A stretch of 38,513 nucleotides of DNA from Asparagopsis taxiformis (taxonomy: Eukaryota; Rhodophyta; Florideophyceae; Bonnemaisoniales; Bonnemaisoniaceae): assembly GCA_030407315.1 (NCBI GenBank), contig JALQPE010000880.1, positions 1 to 38,513 on the forward strand, read 5' to 3'. Below are positions 19,021 through 27,750 of this stretch, piece by piece; the first letter of the stretch is position 1; every line of letters starts with the position of its first letter. The position numbers and the translations under genes are program-made. The notes beneath the pieces were generated by a model. The model made no database searches. It worked only from the letters and a program-made list of their open reading frames with translations, and was not told where the DNA came from.

Positions 19021-19584
19021 CTATCGTGGCTGCGGCTGCGACTGGGCTGAACGAAGCCCGGCGCGTACGGATCGACGGTCTGCGTGACCACGGGGGCTCG
19101 CTCGCGACGCGACGCGGGATTCCCAGCGTAAGGGTCCGCAGTCCCGTGAATGCGAAGGGCGCGCCGAAGCGGGGTCGCGTGGCAGGTACGCCGCCGCGTG
19201 GCCATACCCAACGGGTTTTCCGTAGCCGCCGCCACTCGCATAACCGTAGGGTTCGTTACGCACGCCAACGGGCGGTGCGTAACCACGAGTCGCCGCGGCG
19301 AGACGCTCGGAAATCGCGCGTTCCGTCGCCAAACGGGCGGTCAGGTCCAACGTCTGGGCCCTGAAATCCTCGGCTGCGCGAGCCACGGACGTGATAAGGG
19401 AACGAATAACCCAACCGTCCGTACGAGGCGGAGCGGCCATCGACGTACCGAGAAGCCGACGGGCATCCTCATCGGAGACGCGGTCGTCCAGGCTCACGAA
19501 CCGTGGCGCGCGCTCGGCCGGCGTAGCCGCATCCGGACGACCAACTCGGGCAACGTTGCCCCCTCCCGTAGCCTCGCGTGGCAC
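19021..19584 (-). CDS. Continuation of the antisense ORF in a shifted frame
   Basis: 187 codons overlap the end of the 580-aa antisense ORF in another minus frame. Coding character appears to pass from one to the other near 19620-19640: this frame is open upstream of its first Met as PSNEAPHAPDPRGIV. It encodes a helical segment with coiled-coil spacing (RAQTLDLTARLATERAISER) followed by a Gly/Tyr/Pro-rich tail. Either a single indel split one longer protein or this is a C-terminal extension reached by frameshifting. No family recognised. Confidence 0.4.
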   Translation of the reverse strand: MPREATGGGNVARVGRPDAATPAERAPRFVSLDDRVSDEDARRLLGTSMAAPPRTDGWVIRSLITSVARAAEDFRAQTLDLTARLATERAISERLAAATRGYAPPVGVRNEPYGYASGGGYGKPVGYGHAAAYLPRDPASARPSHSRDCGPLRWESRVASRASPRGHADRRSVRAGLRSAQSQPQPR

Positions 19585-21236
19585 GATCCCTCGAGGATCC
19601 GGCGCATGCGGCGCTTCGTTTGATGGCCACGACGGCCAGAACGCGACCCGCGAGGTCGGTCGTTGCCCCCGAGGCCGCCAAAATAACCGGTACGATTGCC
19701 ACGACGGCGTTCGGAACGGGAAGCGGTCCGCGGCACGTAAGCCCCATCGCTGTGCACGGATACGAACTCCTGATTATCGCAGCTTGCGTAGTCGGGGCGT
19801 ATAACGCGATACTCCGGCCCCAACGCAAGGGCGCCGCGAGCCTCAGCCAACGCGCTGGTAACGGAGACGAACGTGTCAGAGCCGTCCACCGGGATTGCAC
19901 GAAGCATCTCGTAGTCGGCCAGGAAGTCCAACGTGGACTCCGGCAGCAGGCACGCGCGCCCGAACACACGACGCTCCACGAACAGCGAGCATGCGAGCAT
20001 CGCTGCGTGTTCAATGTCCACGGCCATGAGGAAACGTTCCTTCACGGGGGCAGGCGCGTCCTTCACGGCATCGGTAAAATAGTGCACCACGCGTGGTAGC
20101 AACGTGGACGACCCATGGGGGTACGGGAACTCCTCTACCACTTCCGGCAACGGCGGGAAGTAGAGCTCGCTCGGGACGACCCACGGAGCCGACGCGTGCG
20201 ACAAGCGGTAATCTTCCGCGTTCACGTGACGGAGCGCGAAATGGTCGTCGTACGACACCACGCTCCTGGAGATGACGCTCAACGAAAGGGCGGTCTTCCA
20301 TTCGGCTCGTTGACTCTCGGAAAGTGTCCGCGGACACAGGAATACGGACGCCACCGAGATGAACGGCGGTTCCTCGGGCGTTCCCTTCCACAGGAACGCG
20401 TCCATACGATCGACGTAGATCGCGTCGTTGACGTCGCGCAACCACGAGCGGTCGCAACGTATCGACACCGGGATCTGGTAACGTTCCGATCCCGGCGGCC
20501 CGTTGGCGAAACGACGCCCGGCTTCCCGCCCCCACGTATCCTCAGTGGTACGCATATAGTCGACGACCGCGCGGGCATCTAGACGATCTTTGGTCAACGT
20601 GGCGAGATCGTCATCCGTGACAGCCACGCGAGGCAACGCAGCCCACGCGTGAGTCAGGACGCCTACGTTGAGCGCCACACCGCCACGTGAGGCGGTGCCG
20701 ACTGTCCCAGCGGGGTCACCACTCTCCGGCGAGGGACCCTGGCGAGGGGAACGAGGCGAGCCGTCACGATGAGGCACGCCCGTGCGGGCCGCTGCCCCAG
20801 CACGACGCGAACGAGCGGCCGCTGCCATCGCAGCTACACCCACAGACGGGGCCGCGACCTCCGGAATGATGGGTGACGAATTCCCCGAGTCGGACGCCGT
20901 CGCGTCATCATCACGTGGTGCATCGGCCTGGGCAGCCTCGGCAGGCGTCACGGATGCCACCAGGTGAGACGGAGCCATCGGGCGAGACGACGAGGTGACG
21001 GCCTGCGAAGCAACGGCTTGACCCGCCCTAACGGATGGGGCGGGCGCGATGGACGCTTCCGTCGCTGGCGGCGCACCGGCCCCGACGAGGGAGGGAGCGC
21101 CCTGCGAAGGGTTCCTCGCTCCACCTCCAGCAGAGCCGGCGGGCCGCGGAGTGTTGGTATCGGTGCTATGCGTAGTAACCATCGTGGTTAGTTCGTACGC
21201 GACGAAGACGAGAGCCACGCGGGCAAGATGGAACAA
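19494..21236 (-). CDS. 580-aa antisense ORF inside the chromovirus, function unknown
   Basis: The longest uninterrupted ORF of the window, on the strand opposite gag-pol, between chromodomain and 3' LTR. The first 20 residues are hydrophobic (MFHLARVALVFVAYELTTMV). Residues about 25-200 are Ala/Pro/Ser-rich low complexity. About 205-500 looks globular, with Trp, Phe, Tyr and mixed polarity (RCDRSWLRDVNDAIYVDRMD; WKTALSLSVISRSVVSYDDH). About 505-550 is Arg/Gly-rich (RRRGNRTGYFGGLGG), suggesting RNA binding. No known domain is recognised. Sense pol is broken in at least four places but this frame is open. Antisense extra ORFs downstream of integrase are known from some plant Ty3/Gypsy lineages; homology to those is not established. 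It may also be a captured or inserted gene. Confidence 0.6.
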   Translation of the reverse strand: MFHLARVALVFVAYELTTMVTTHSTDTNTPRPAGSAGGGARNPSQGAPSLVGAGAPPATEASIAPAPSVRAGQAVASQAVTSSSRPMAPSHLVASVTPAEAAQADAPRDDDATASDSGNSSPIIPEVAAPSVGVAAMAAAARSRRAGAAARTGVPHRDGSPRSPRQGPSPESGDPAGTVGTASRGGVALNVGVLTHAWAALPRVAVTDDDLATLTKDRLDARAVVDYMRTTEDTWGREAGRRFANGPPGSERYQIPVSIRCDRSWLRDVNDAIYVDRMDAFLWKGTPEEPPFISVASVFLCPRTLSESQRAEWKTALSLSVISRSVVSYDDHFALRHVNAEDYRLSHASAPWVVPSELYFPPLPEVVEEFPYPHGSSTLLPRVVHYFTDAVKDAPAPVKERFLMAVDIEHAAMLACSLFVERRVFGRACLLPESTLDFLADYEMLRAIPVDGSDTFVSVTSALAEARGALALGPEYRVIRPDYASCDNQEFVSVHSDGAYVPRTASRSERRRGNRTGYFGGLGGNDRPRGSRSGRRGHQTKRRMRRILEGSCHARLREGATLPELVVRMRLRRPSARHGS

Positions 21237-21358
21237 GAGAACGTAAGGAACGGAAGTAGCCAGGAGTACCCAGCGGGGGAAAGAGGTAAGGAAGAACAGA
21301 AAGGCAACGACCTGGATGACGATGTTGAGAGGAAGGGTGAGCGACGATCGCTATCACG

Positions 21359-21381
21359 TTAAGCCGCGGCTTAAATAACCT
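21359..21381 (-). promoter_or_regulatory. Palindrome and TATA-like sequence upstream of the antisense ORF
   Basis: A perfect 16-bp palindrome TTAAGCCGCGGCTTAA (21359-21374) overlaps GGTTATTTAAG read on the minus strand, a TATA-like element about 135 bp upstream of the antisense ATG at 21236. Promoter function is inferred from position and composition only. Confidence 0.3.
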
Positions 21382-21640
21382 TCGGACGACCGTTGTCGTA
21401 ATGCCCGCTGGCAGACTCACGAAATGGCCGCGGCCCACGCACGTATCACGCTGAATGGAAGCACACCCGCGTGGTGGAATTGGACACTGCATTCGATTGC
21501 AGGAAACGCCTGATCGAGGCATTGACGAACGATGCCAACGGGCGGGCCTCGATGATTACGAAAGAGCCGGAGCGCACGCGCGCACTCCGACGCCGTGGCG
21601 AACCGATCAGCCAACCGGGCCGCGTACGTTTAAGTGAGGT

Positions 21641-21680
21641 TTTTCGGGACAACTGCCACGTCCGCAGTTGTACCCGAAAA
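21641..21680. other. Strong 15-bp stem hairpin
   Basis: The outer arms TTTTCGGG (21641-21648) and CCCGAAAA (21673-21680) and the inner arms CAACTGC (21650-21656) and GCAGTTG (21664-21670) pair perfectly around the loop CACGTCC, with only A opposite TA unpaired. Both halves are preserved in a decayed element. It could act as an RNA structure in either transcript. Confidence 0.7.
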
Positions 21681-21724
21681 GGCGCCACGGCCCCGTGTCT
21701 CAGGCGCGTCCTGACGGGCCTCGC

Positions 21725-21760
21725 GTGGCCGGGACGTCCACGTGTGGGGGTGGGGCTGTG
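21725..21760 (+). other. GTGGCCGGGACGTCCAC repeat and candidate polypurine tract/LTR start
   Basis: Second copy of the 17-mer, followed by a GTGTGGGGGTGGGGC tract and TGTGTAG at 21757. A G-rich tract followed by TG is what is expected at the start of a 3' LTR. If so, the 3' LTR would span about 21757-23668 (1.9 kb) and the 5' LTR would be a remnant. Confidence 0.35.
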
Positions 21761-22011
21761 TAGTATACGTGGCAATTCCGAAATTGCAAATATTTACGAT
21801 TTCCGCAGAATTCGAATTTCGGCGGACACGACCGGCGACAGCAATGCACGAAAATTGCTGGCGCATGCGCGCGCGCAACCGGCACATGTGTGCAACGAAC
21901 GTACTGGCAACGGCCAACGGACCAACGGGTCCCTACGTGCGACCCACAAGGTCCTTTCCCATTTGGGGACGTTACGAGCAGTGTTTACCCTGTAAAGCGA
22001 TGCCATCGTGG

Positions 22012-22019
22012 CTATATAG
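22012..22019 (+). promoter_or_regulatory. TATA box candidate in hairpin loop
   Basis: CTATATAG lies in the loop of an 8-bp inverted repeat (CGATGCCA 21998-22005, TGGCATCG 22024-22031) and is followed at 22036-22050 by the purine tract GGGAGGGAAAGGGGA. In a long-LTR model it would be the U3 promoter. Inference only. Confidence 0.35.
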
Positions 22020-22189
22020 GTATTGGCATCGTGCCGGGAGGGAAAGGGGACAAGCATTGAACGAGCAACGGCTCTAGTCTACGACTGACTTCTACGTTTT
22101 ACGTTTACGTTTTCGCCTAACGAGGCTTCGTTTCCGTCGAGCTGCGCACTCTGTAGTGCAATGCCCGGGCTTTCGATTCGACTTAAGGT

Positions 22190-23160
22190 AGTGAGCCGAT
22201 TCGGCTAAGCACCGCGAGGTGTTCGAGCCCTCCTGTCTCGGTAGTCAGGCTCAGGGTAGAGGTGGTAGAGCTGAGGCGGATCGCCTGCTTGACTGTGGGT
22301 GTAAGGCCACACAGACGATACGTCGAGAATCTTGGTTCAAGTGATACTGCTATGCAGGTGAGAGGTTGGCTTGTCAGGCCAACCCTAAAGGGGTAGAAGG
22401 GATAGCGCAAAAACTTGATAAGTAGTACACTGAAGCGGTAGTGTGTGACGGTGATACACCGGATGTCAACGGACACTTAGTGTGTGAGGGGAGTGACCAA
22501 CGGTCGAGAAGGAGAAGAAGGGGAGCTGATACAGCGTGAATGGTGGCCCACCGAGCAGGCGAGGGTACCTGGTAGGGGGAAAAGGGTGAGTGGGCACGTG
22601 CACCACTGGTGGCACGTGCAGGGGAGAGACCCTGAAAGGGTAGAGGAGAAGCTGGTACAGCGAGACGGCGATGCCGGAGGCGCTGATACAGCGGCAGGAG
22701 TAAGGCCTGACTTGTGCCACGCACTATAGCCACAGGCGGAGTAGGCAAGCAGTTATTGCGATCCGCAGGATGGGAGCGAAGCGACACGATCAGGTCCGGT
22801 GGTACACCAAGAGGCCGAAGGCTCCTAATAGAGGGACACGCGCGCCACAGGTCGCGCGTGGAAAGGGGATAATGCTGATACAGCGGGTGGAGTGCCAAGG
22901 GCAAACGCTGGATCAGCGACGAACGGGTACCGGAAGGGTGCCAAGTACTATAGCCAAGGGAGAAGCAGGCTGACTCAGACGTCGAAACGCACCTTGGGAG
23001 CAAAATGACAACCGAACTTCCGGTTACTTTACAATCGAAGAACTGGGCGATCCGCCGTAAAATAAATACTATGTTACAGCACGGTGGCTAGCCCTAAGTG
23101 AACTTCTACGGTTGTCAGTGGATAGGCTAAATACTGGTACAGCAGGGCGGTCGGAAAAAC
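22190..23160 (+). other. Structured non-coding region with recurring GCTGRTACAGC hairpins
   Basis: The small hairpin GCTG-RTA-CAGC or a close variant appears near 22528, 22650, 22684, 22873 and 23133 (the last imperfect). Other stems include CACC-GCGA-GGTG (GNRA-type loop, near 22211), CGGTG-ATA-CACCG, ACCCT-GAA-AGGGT and CACGCGCG/CGCGCGTG (22837-22860). A GCACGTGC pair occurs at 22594-22601 and 22612-22619. The plus strand is purine-rich. The 209-codon minus frame across it has a repetitive Leu-Tyr-Gln pattern produced by these repeats and is not credible. It probably belongs to the 3' LTR or 3' untranslated part of the chromovirus. Confidence 0.5.
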
Positions 23161-23394
23161 CCTAAATGAATGGCGTGGCAGGCGTGGTACACGCAGAGTC
23201 AGTGTCTTGTGCAACAGGGTTAGTGTGTATCACAGTGTGCCACTGGTTCCACGTGTATCGAGTCCAGTGTGTCACTGTAATTAGCATAAATATCGGAAAG
23301 GTTTGGAATGTAAGAGTTTTCAGAAAAACCATTACACAGTTTAGAAGTGGTACATCATGCAAGGCGACCCGCCACTTGGCATTGCACCACACAC

Positions 23395-23668
23395 TCCCTA
23401 CCCATCGCCACACGTGAGGCTGATCGCGTGTAGTGCCTACGGGCTTGGTCGAGAGCGCCTCCGGTGACGTGCCACCTCGTTCGTTAACGTAATCCTCGCG
23501 TGGATTGTTACGTCGTGACGCTCGTGTCTACTCGCTAACCTTCTACTCTACCTTTCTACCTACCAATACAGTCAAACACCAGCGGGTGGCACTGTTCGTT
23601 GTTTCGTTTCGTAAGGACAGCGTGTCCGTGGCTCGTACCAGCTACTTCTAACGAACCGTCGTTCCACA
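23395..23668 (+). repeat. 3' LTR end matching the 5' LTR
   Basis: Direct-orientation match to 10164-10432, ending GTTCCACA at 23668. The flank GAAGCCACTATT follows. No polypurine tract adjoins its left edge, which supports the view that the LTR extends further upstream. Confidence 0.8.
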
Positions 23669-23713
23669 GAAGCCACTATTATAATCTATTGATTTACTAG
23701 GAATGTCTCTCTG

Positions 23714-24595
23714 GTGCATCAAAAAAACCAAACTATGTGTAGCTTATGCCCAATATTTGGAGTAGTGAATAGTACGCTCGGTGTTTGGATAGTTTATAGC
23801 CTGGAGGTATTACAGAGAGTTGTACAGCGAAACAAGGAATGTGAAATACGTTGGCCATCACATGATGAAATGGAGAAATCATCTTCACTTTTGCATTCTA
23901 GTCGTGTGAATGGAAGGCTCTTACAGGGAGTTTTTGGGATAACTGATGGCAGAAGAATGCCTTGTGCAGATTATGCAGAGCCAAATCTCCAGAATTTATA
24001 CTTCGAAGGATTCACTCAATCTGTGGAGGTGACGAACCTTTTCGTGTTCAACTTTTTCGGGGAGCCCATACATGCAGCTTTCAATTACCCTGGTAGTTGG
24101 CACGATACCAAAATAGCCACAGTATCTAGATTGTACTACCCTAAAATCTCTGATGAGTGCACACCACCTGGAATGGCAATACTAAGCGACTCCGCTTTTG
24201 TGACAGATTCAAAAGCGACAAACGGAAAGACTGTTCGTAATCGCAAAACGAATGAGGTATCTAACATACCTGAAAGTGCGCCACTTGCAGCTGTGGATCT
24301 CCTACAACAGCGAATTATGCCAAGTGAACGTCAAAGCGGTGAATGGAGCATACGTGCCATTAAAGCGCCATTCGCTAGACAAAAAGTTCCACTGCTGCGG
24401 ATTGTACAAAAAGGCTTAGACTATTGACTATATTCTGCCACCTGTTCAACTTTAGAACCAGATATGTCGTTCTTAGTCAGATTCGCTCTACCTATTCTGA
24501 TCCACAACAAGCTCAGTCAGTCCATACAGTTGCAATTAATTTTACCGTTCTCGTTAGATCGCATCATCCCGGTTTATTCGCGCCATTACTCTGAC
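23714..24595 (+). pseudogene. PIF/Harbinger (DDE_Tnp_4-type) transposase remnant
   Basis: Residues 71-212 of the first frame carry GVFGITDGRRMP (first Asp, D78), NYPGSWHDTK, ILSDSAFV (second Asp, D159) and MPSERQSGEWSI (Glu, E210). This spacing and motif set is typical of DDE_Tnp_4/Harbinger nucleases, especially the fungal/oomycete-like branch with a GEW glutamate. The frame breaks near 24410. Coding resumes in the next frame as CTKRLRLLTIFCHLFNFRTR and VLSQIRSTYSDP, the conserved C-terminal helix, and ends at TGA 24593-24595. The N-terminal DNA-binding part is missing: coding begins right after the chromovirus LTR end, so the LTR element or a rearrangement may have removed it. It cuts DNA at transposon ends in functional relatives. 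Confidence 0.8.
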
Positions 24596-24746
24596 AGCCA
24601 GACTTAGTCAAAGCACAAAGAATCTCGGCCATACTCTCCAGCATCTGGTTAGTAGGTTTTAGGCTTTTTGATATTTCCGCTTTTACATCTGCCTTACCGT
24701 CTTCTTTGGTCATTGCGGATGCTTCTTCGAGTACACTGCGTGACAT
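24564..24746 (-). pseudogene. Probable C-terminal coiled-coil piece of the Myb/SANT-like protein
   Basis: Open minus frame with Lys/Glu-rich helical composition (ASAMTKEDGKADVKAEISKS; ESMAEILCALTKSG), located just beyond the stop of the SANT-containing frame. Such proteins usually end in this kind of helix, so a frame change probably separates the two. Its end overlaps the tail of the converging transposase gene. Confidence 0.35.
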
Positions 24747-24796
24747 GAACTCTTATATCTTTCCAATATGTCCTGAAATTTTCCCCACATGTTCCA

Positions 24797-25405
24797 CTAG
24801 TTTCTATCAGTCTTTGACATTTTTGACAGTGTTGACAGACCCGAGCTCCCCATTCGACGCTTCCCAACATATTTGCCTACCGTTTCGATCCCCTCTGTCA
24901 CACACATTCCACCTCTCCCGAAACAGTCAGCATCATTTGTATCCTCTTTTTCGACGTCACTTCCTAGCACTCGAGCTGCGCATTTGTTTTGTATGTCCAG
25001 TACTATATGCTTCGTTTTGCGAACGGTCGAGGGGAACGAAGGGTCTCCAGTTCGTTCTTTGGTATTGTCAATCTTTTCAAACTTGTTGCAGATACTGTCT
25101 TGGTCCCTGACCGATCTCTCGTTCTCCTTCGCCCACAGCGAAAACTTGCTCGCTACTATAGCCCAATGGTTAGAGCCGAGAGGATGCACTGCAGATACGC
25201 AATTGAGAAGAGCTTCTATGTCTTCTGTGGTGTAGTTTGGTGCCCCAGCTCGAGTTTGCCTTTTCACTATTCCCAACGGTTCAACGGCCAAGTGTACCGG
25301 TTCAGACGTGTTTACACCTTCCTCTGCTGGTAAGGCGACGGTATGTGAGGAAGATGGGGGCTCGTCGTCATGCTTGCTTGGCGTGTTCTGCGGACCAGCA
25401 GACAT
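24797..25405 (-). CDS. Myb/SANT-like DNA-binding protein of a PIF/Harbinger element
   Basis: 202 codons starting at ATG 25405. After a polar tail, residues about 50-140 form a Myb/SANT-like (trihelix-type) domain: NYTTEDIEALLNCVSAVHPLG, SNHWAIVASKFSLWAKENER, SICNKFEKI and then TGDPSFPSTVRKTKHI. The block KxTGDPxxPxxVRxxK matches the accessory Myb-like proteins encoded beside PIF/Harbinger transposases, which help the nuclease bind transposon ends. It converges with the transposase at 23714-24595, supporting a two-gene element. The frame stops at 24797 (DRN then stop) but helical coding continues beyond, so the C-terminus is probably truncated. Confidence 0.7.
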   Translation of the reverse strand: MSAGPQNTPSKHDDEPPSSSHTVALPAEEGVNTSEPVHLAVEPLGIVKRQTRAGAPNYTTEDIEALLNCVSAVHPLGSNHWAIVASKFSLWAKENERSVRDQDSICNKFEKIDNTKERTGDPSFPSTVRKTKHIVLDIQNKCAARVLGSDVEKEDTNDADCFGRGGMCVTEGIETVGKYVGKRRMGSSGLSTLSKMSKTDRN

Positions 25406-25439
25406 AAGTCTTATGTTTTTGGAAACGTTTCGATCGGTG

Positions 25440-26097
25440 CAAATAGAAGATGGGTAGTGGTACCAGCCTCAACTAAATTGTAGTTGAAAATTGATGCGCA
25501 AAGCGGAAATTACAGTTGTAAACTGCACCCTGCTTATGGCAAAAAGTGGACTAGTGAGCTGAGCTGGTGGAGTAGCAAGTCATTGTATTTTCGAATTGCT
25601 ATCATAAAAGAGGGTTTTGGAAAGAAAACCGAAGTAGGATTTTTACGGTTTTTGGTAGCTCAGCGATTCAGTAGGCACCACATATTCCAAGAATAGTATC
25701 CAGGGGTAAAGTTATTAACAATTCTGTTCATGGTTCAAATGTGAAATGTTTCTGGAAAAGTAGCGGCGGTGGTGAGGTTTTGCTGTAGAAATCGTTTCAA
25801 ACGATTTCTATCGATTTCTACTTTGTTTATGTTCGACTTTAAGAAGTGTGACGGAACAGAACTAAACCGTGACAGAAATGAGAATAGGACACTTGTCCTA
25901 GGAAACACACAAAATGAAAAGCTTTCTACCTTGCTGGCAAGTCGAGATGAAACAAACTGACGTGCTCCACATCGACGTGTGGGAACAAAGTTACACCTCA
26001 TGGCTAGAATTCCCAGCAGACAGAGAGACCAAACGCGAGCAAGGGTAATTGATCGGAACACAAGAAGTATTATTTTCCTTGTGAGGTGTAGGTTAAT
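25440..26097. other. Gene-free stretch with a 25-bp palindrome
   Basis: No convincing gene. The 25-bp odd palindrome at 25786-25810 has 12-bp arms TAGAAATCGTTT around one C, followed by a partial third repeat (TCGATTTCTACTTT). The long minus frame across 25735-26364 has no recognisable motif and is the antisense shadow of the next transposase at its upstream end. Confidence 0.5.
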
Positions 26098-27198
26098 ATG
26101 AACGCGTCGAGACCGTTGGGAATTTACTTCCTCAATGAGGCCCATAGAGAGTACATGTACTTTCAATTGAAACAAGAGCGTCGTTACAGTATATTCGAGA
26201 ATCGTTTCGATCTTGAAAAGCTGGACGATCAAGAATTTCTCAGACGCTTCCGATTCCTTAAAAAAAGACGTCGCGCGATTGGTTTTACTTCTAGAGTGGG
26301 GGGAAGAATTGTTTTCAACTGCAAGGAGGGGATATCGTGCGAGCGGTATTGAAGCGTTCTGCATAATTGCAAGGAGACTCAGTACTCCATGTGTATGGAG
26401 CGATCTAGAGAAAGAGTTCGGGAGGTCTGTATCGGCACTATGTGAGATATTCTACGAGACAATTGAACAATTATACAAGGAAATAGGTGATTTGGTGGAG
26501 TAATTCAAAGCAGGGCTCATAATTGAAAGATGTGAAGAGTATGCGACGAAGGTGTTCGAATCAGGGGCTCCATTGGACAGTTGTGTTGGGTTTGTGGATG
26601 GAACCAATGTTTTTATCGCACAGCCGGGTGGGGATATGCAGAGAGAAGCGTACAACGGTCATAAAAGCGCCACTGTATCAAATTTCAGGCTCTAGCTACG
26701 CCGGACGGAATGATATTACACCTGAGTGGTCCAGTAGAAGGATGTAGACATGACATGACTATGTTCAGACAGTCTAATCTCAATCATAATTTAAACATGC
26801 ATATGGAAATTTCTGGGCTGCAGTTCTATGTATATGCGGACTCAGCCTACCAGTTGCAGCCGTACATGATGGTGGGATATAGAGGCAGCAATTTGTCCAC
26901 TCAACGGAGAGCATTCAATAGACGCATGTCGAAGGCTCGTATATCTGTTGAGTGGACATTCAAGGAGATTAAGAAGTACTACACACATGTCGATGTAACG
27001 CGAAAGATGGTTGTGGGTAAGTCTCCAGTCGGTTTGTGGTACTGCGCAGCTGCACTACTTCTAAATTTCAGAACATGTTTATACGGCTCCCAGACAAGCC
27101 GATATTTTCATTGCCACCCACCTTCGTTGGAATCGTACATGAATCTTCCAGTTTCTGCAACTGAAAGTGCAGCACTAGGAACCGATGGGGAGAGCTGA
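26098..27198 (+). pseudogene. Second, distinct PIF/Harbinger transposase, decayed
   Basis: The protein starts about 26200 (NRFDLEKLDDQEFLRRFRFL) and shifts frame at the A run near 26262. It continues LVLLLEWGEELFSTARRGYR and STPCVWSDLEKEFGRSVSAL, then meets an in-frame TAA at 26501-26503. Reading on past the stop gives CVGFVDGTNVFIAQPGGDMQ (first Asp near 26597) and YNGHKS. After a one-base shift near 26680 it gives ATPDGMILHLSGPVEGCRHD, YVYADSAYQL (second Asp, 26839-26841) and ARISVEWTFKEI (Glu, 26950-26952). The DGT/GxRHD/DSAY/VEW set is the common metazoan/oomycete-type Harbinger nuclease and differs clearly from the copy at 23.7 kb. One stop and two frameshifts make it inactive. No Myb partner is visible beside it. 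Confidence 0.82.
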
Positions 27199-27750
27199 AA
27201 TATGAATGCACTAGTAGAGTTTATTTAGACAGTCGATACTTGCCACTGAGCTACTTCCCGAGATGTTGCGTGGCGCGCGCGGAACAGCAGCGCCAGATAA
27301 CCCCATAGGATGTGCCAGCAGTCCTGATAGACAAAAATAAACTCTTTGCGAAGCTATGTTCTTTGAAGTCCGACACATTGTTACACGGTACCAACAGCTC
27401 AATCATGCCGGAAGCATTACATGCTGATGTTTGGAGCTTTTCTGACGAGCAAGGGCAGAGAAGAGGGAAGATGACATTCGGAGATCTAGAGAAACGGCCA
27501 TTTGTTCCGCTTAGGCCTTGTCAACAGAACAGTGTTGTGCCTCCACTCAATGAACAATAACAGCTTGCAGATAACGGCAGCACCCCATTCACGCCACCGC
27601 CATTGTCGCCCTCATTGTAGAATTCCCGCCCAACGTTCGTATATTCCGCACTATTTCCTTCTAGACTTCCATAACGGCGCAGCAAATGCGGCCGAGCCGC
27701 GGCTGCGCGGCACACATTTCCACAACAGCCGACCTGAATCAATCAATCAA
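27199..27750. other. Gene-free stretch
   Basis: No recognisable gene on either strand. It ends in a short (AATC)n microsatellite at about 27736-27752 next to the transporter stop codon. Confidence 0.45.

Larger units (their letters stand above)
10164..23668 (+). mobile_element. Ty3/Gypsy chromovirus (Metaviridae-type LTR retrotransposon), defective
   Basis: A related 270-bp sequence ends both sides of the element (10164-10432 and 23395-23668) in direct orientation. Between them lie gag with a zinc knuckle, protease, RT, RNase H, integrase and a chromodomain, in the order that defines Ty3/Gypsy chromoviruses. The copies differ at roughly 5% of positions plus small indels, so insertion is not recent. 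Pol is broken by a stop after the protease, a frameshift after RT, an 11-bp insertion in RNase H, a stop before the integrase and a deletion after the integrase core. The 6.4 kb between chromodomain and 3' LTR end is unusually long and holds an antisense ORF. No convincing 5-bp target duplication is seen. Confidence 0.9.

Noticed and set aside
22195..22235. tRNA- or SINE-like B box (GTTCGAGCC)
   Set aside because: The TTCGAGC loop is not closed by a good 5-bp T stem and no convincing A box or acceptor stem is present.
22374..23003. 209-codon minus-strand frame
   Set aside because: Repetitive Leu-Tyr-Gln/Pro/Ser composition produced by the GCTGATACAGC hairpins; no motif and no independent coding signal.
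10162..23673. 5-bp target-site duplication around the chromovirus (AGCAG versus GAAGC)
   Set aside because: The flanks do not match, and the LTR left boundary is uncertain.
25735..26364. 209-codon minus frame
   Set aside because: No recognisable motif, and its upstream end is antisense to the second Harbinger transposase, which has clear motifs on the plus strand.
27312..27560. 82-codon plus frame
   Set aside because: Short, with no motif and no supporting context.
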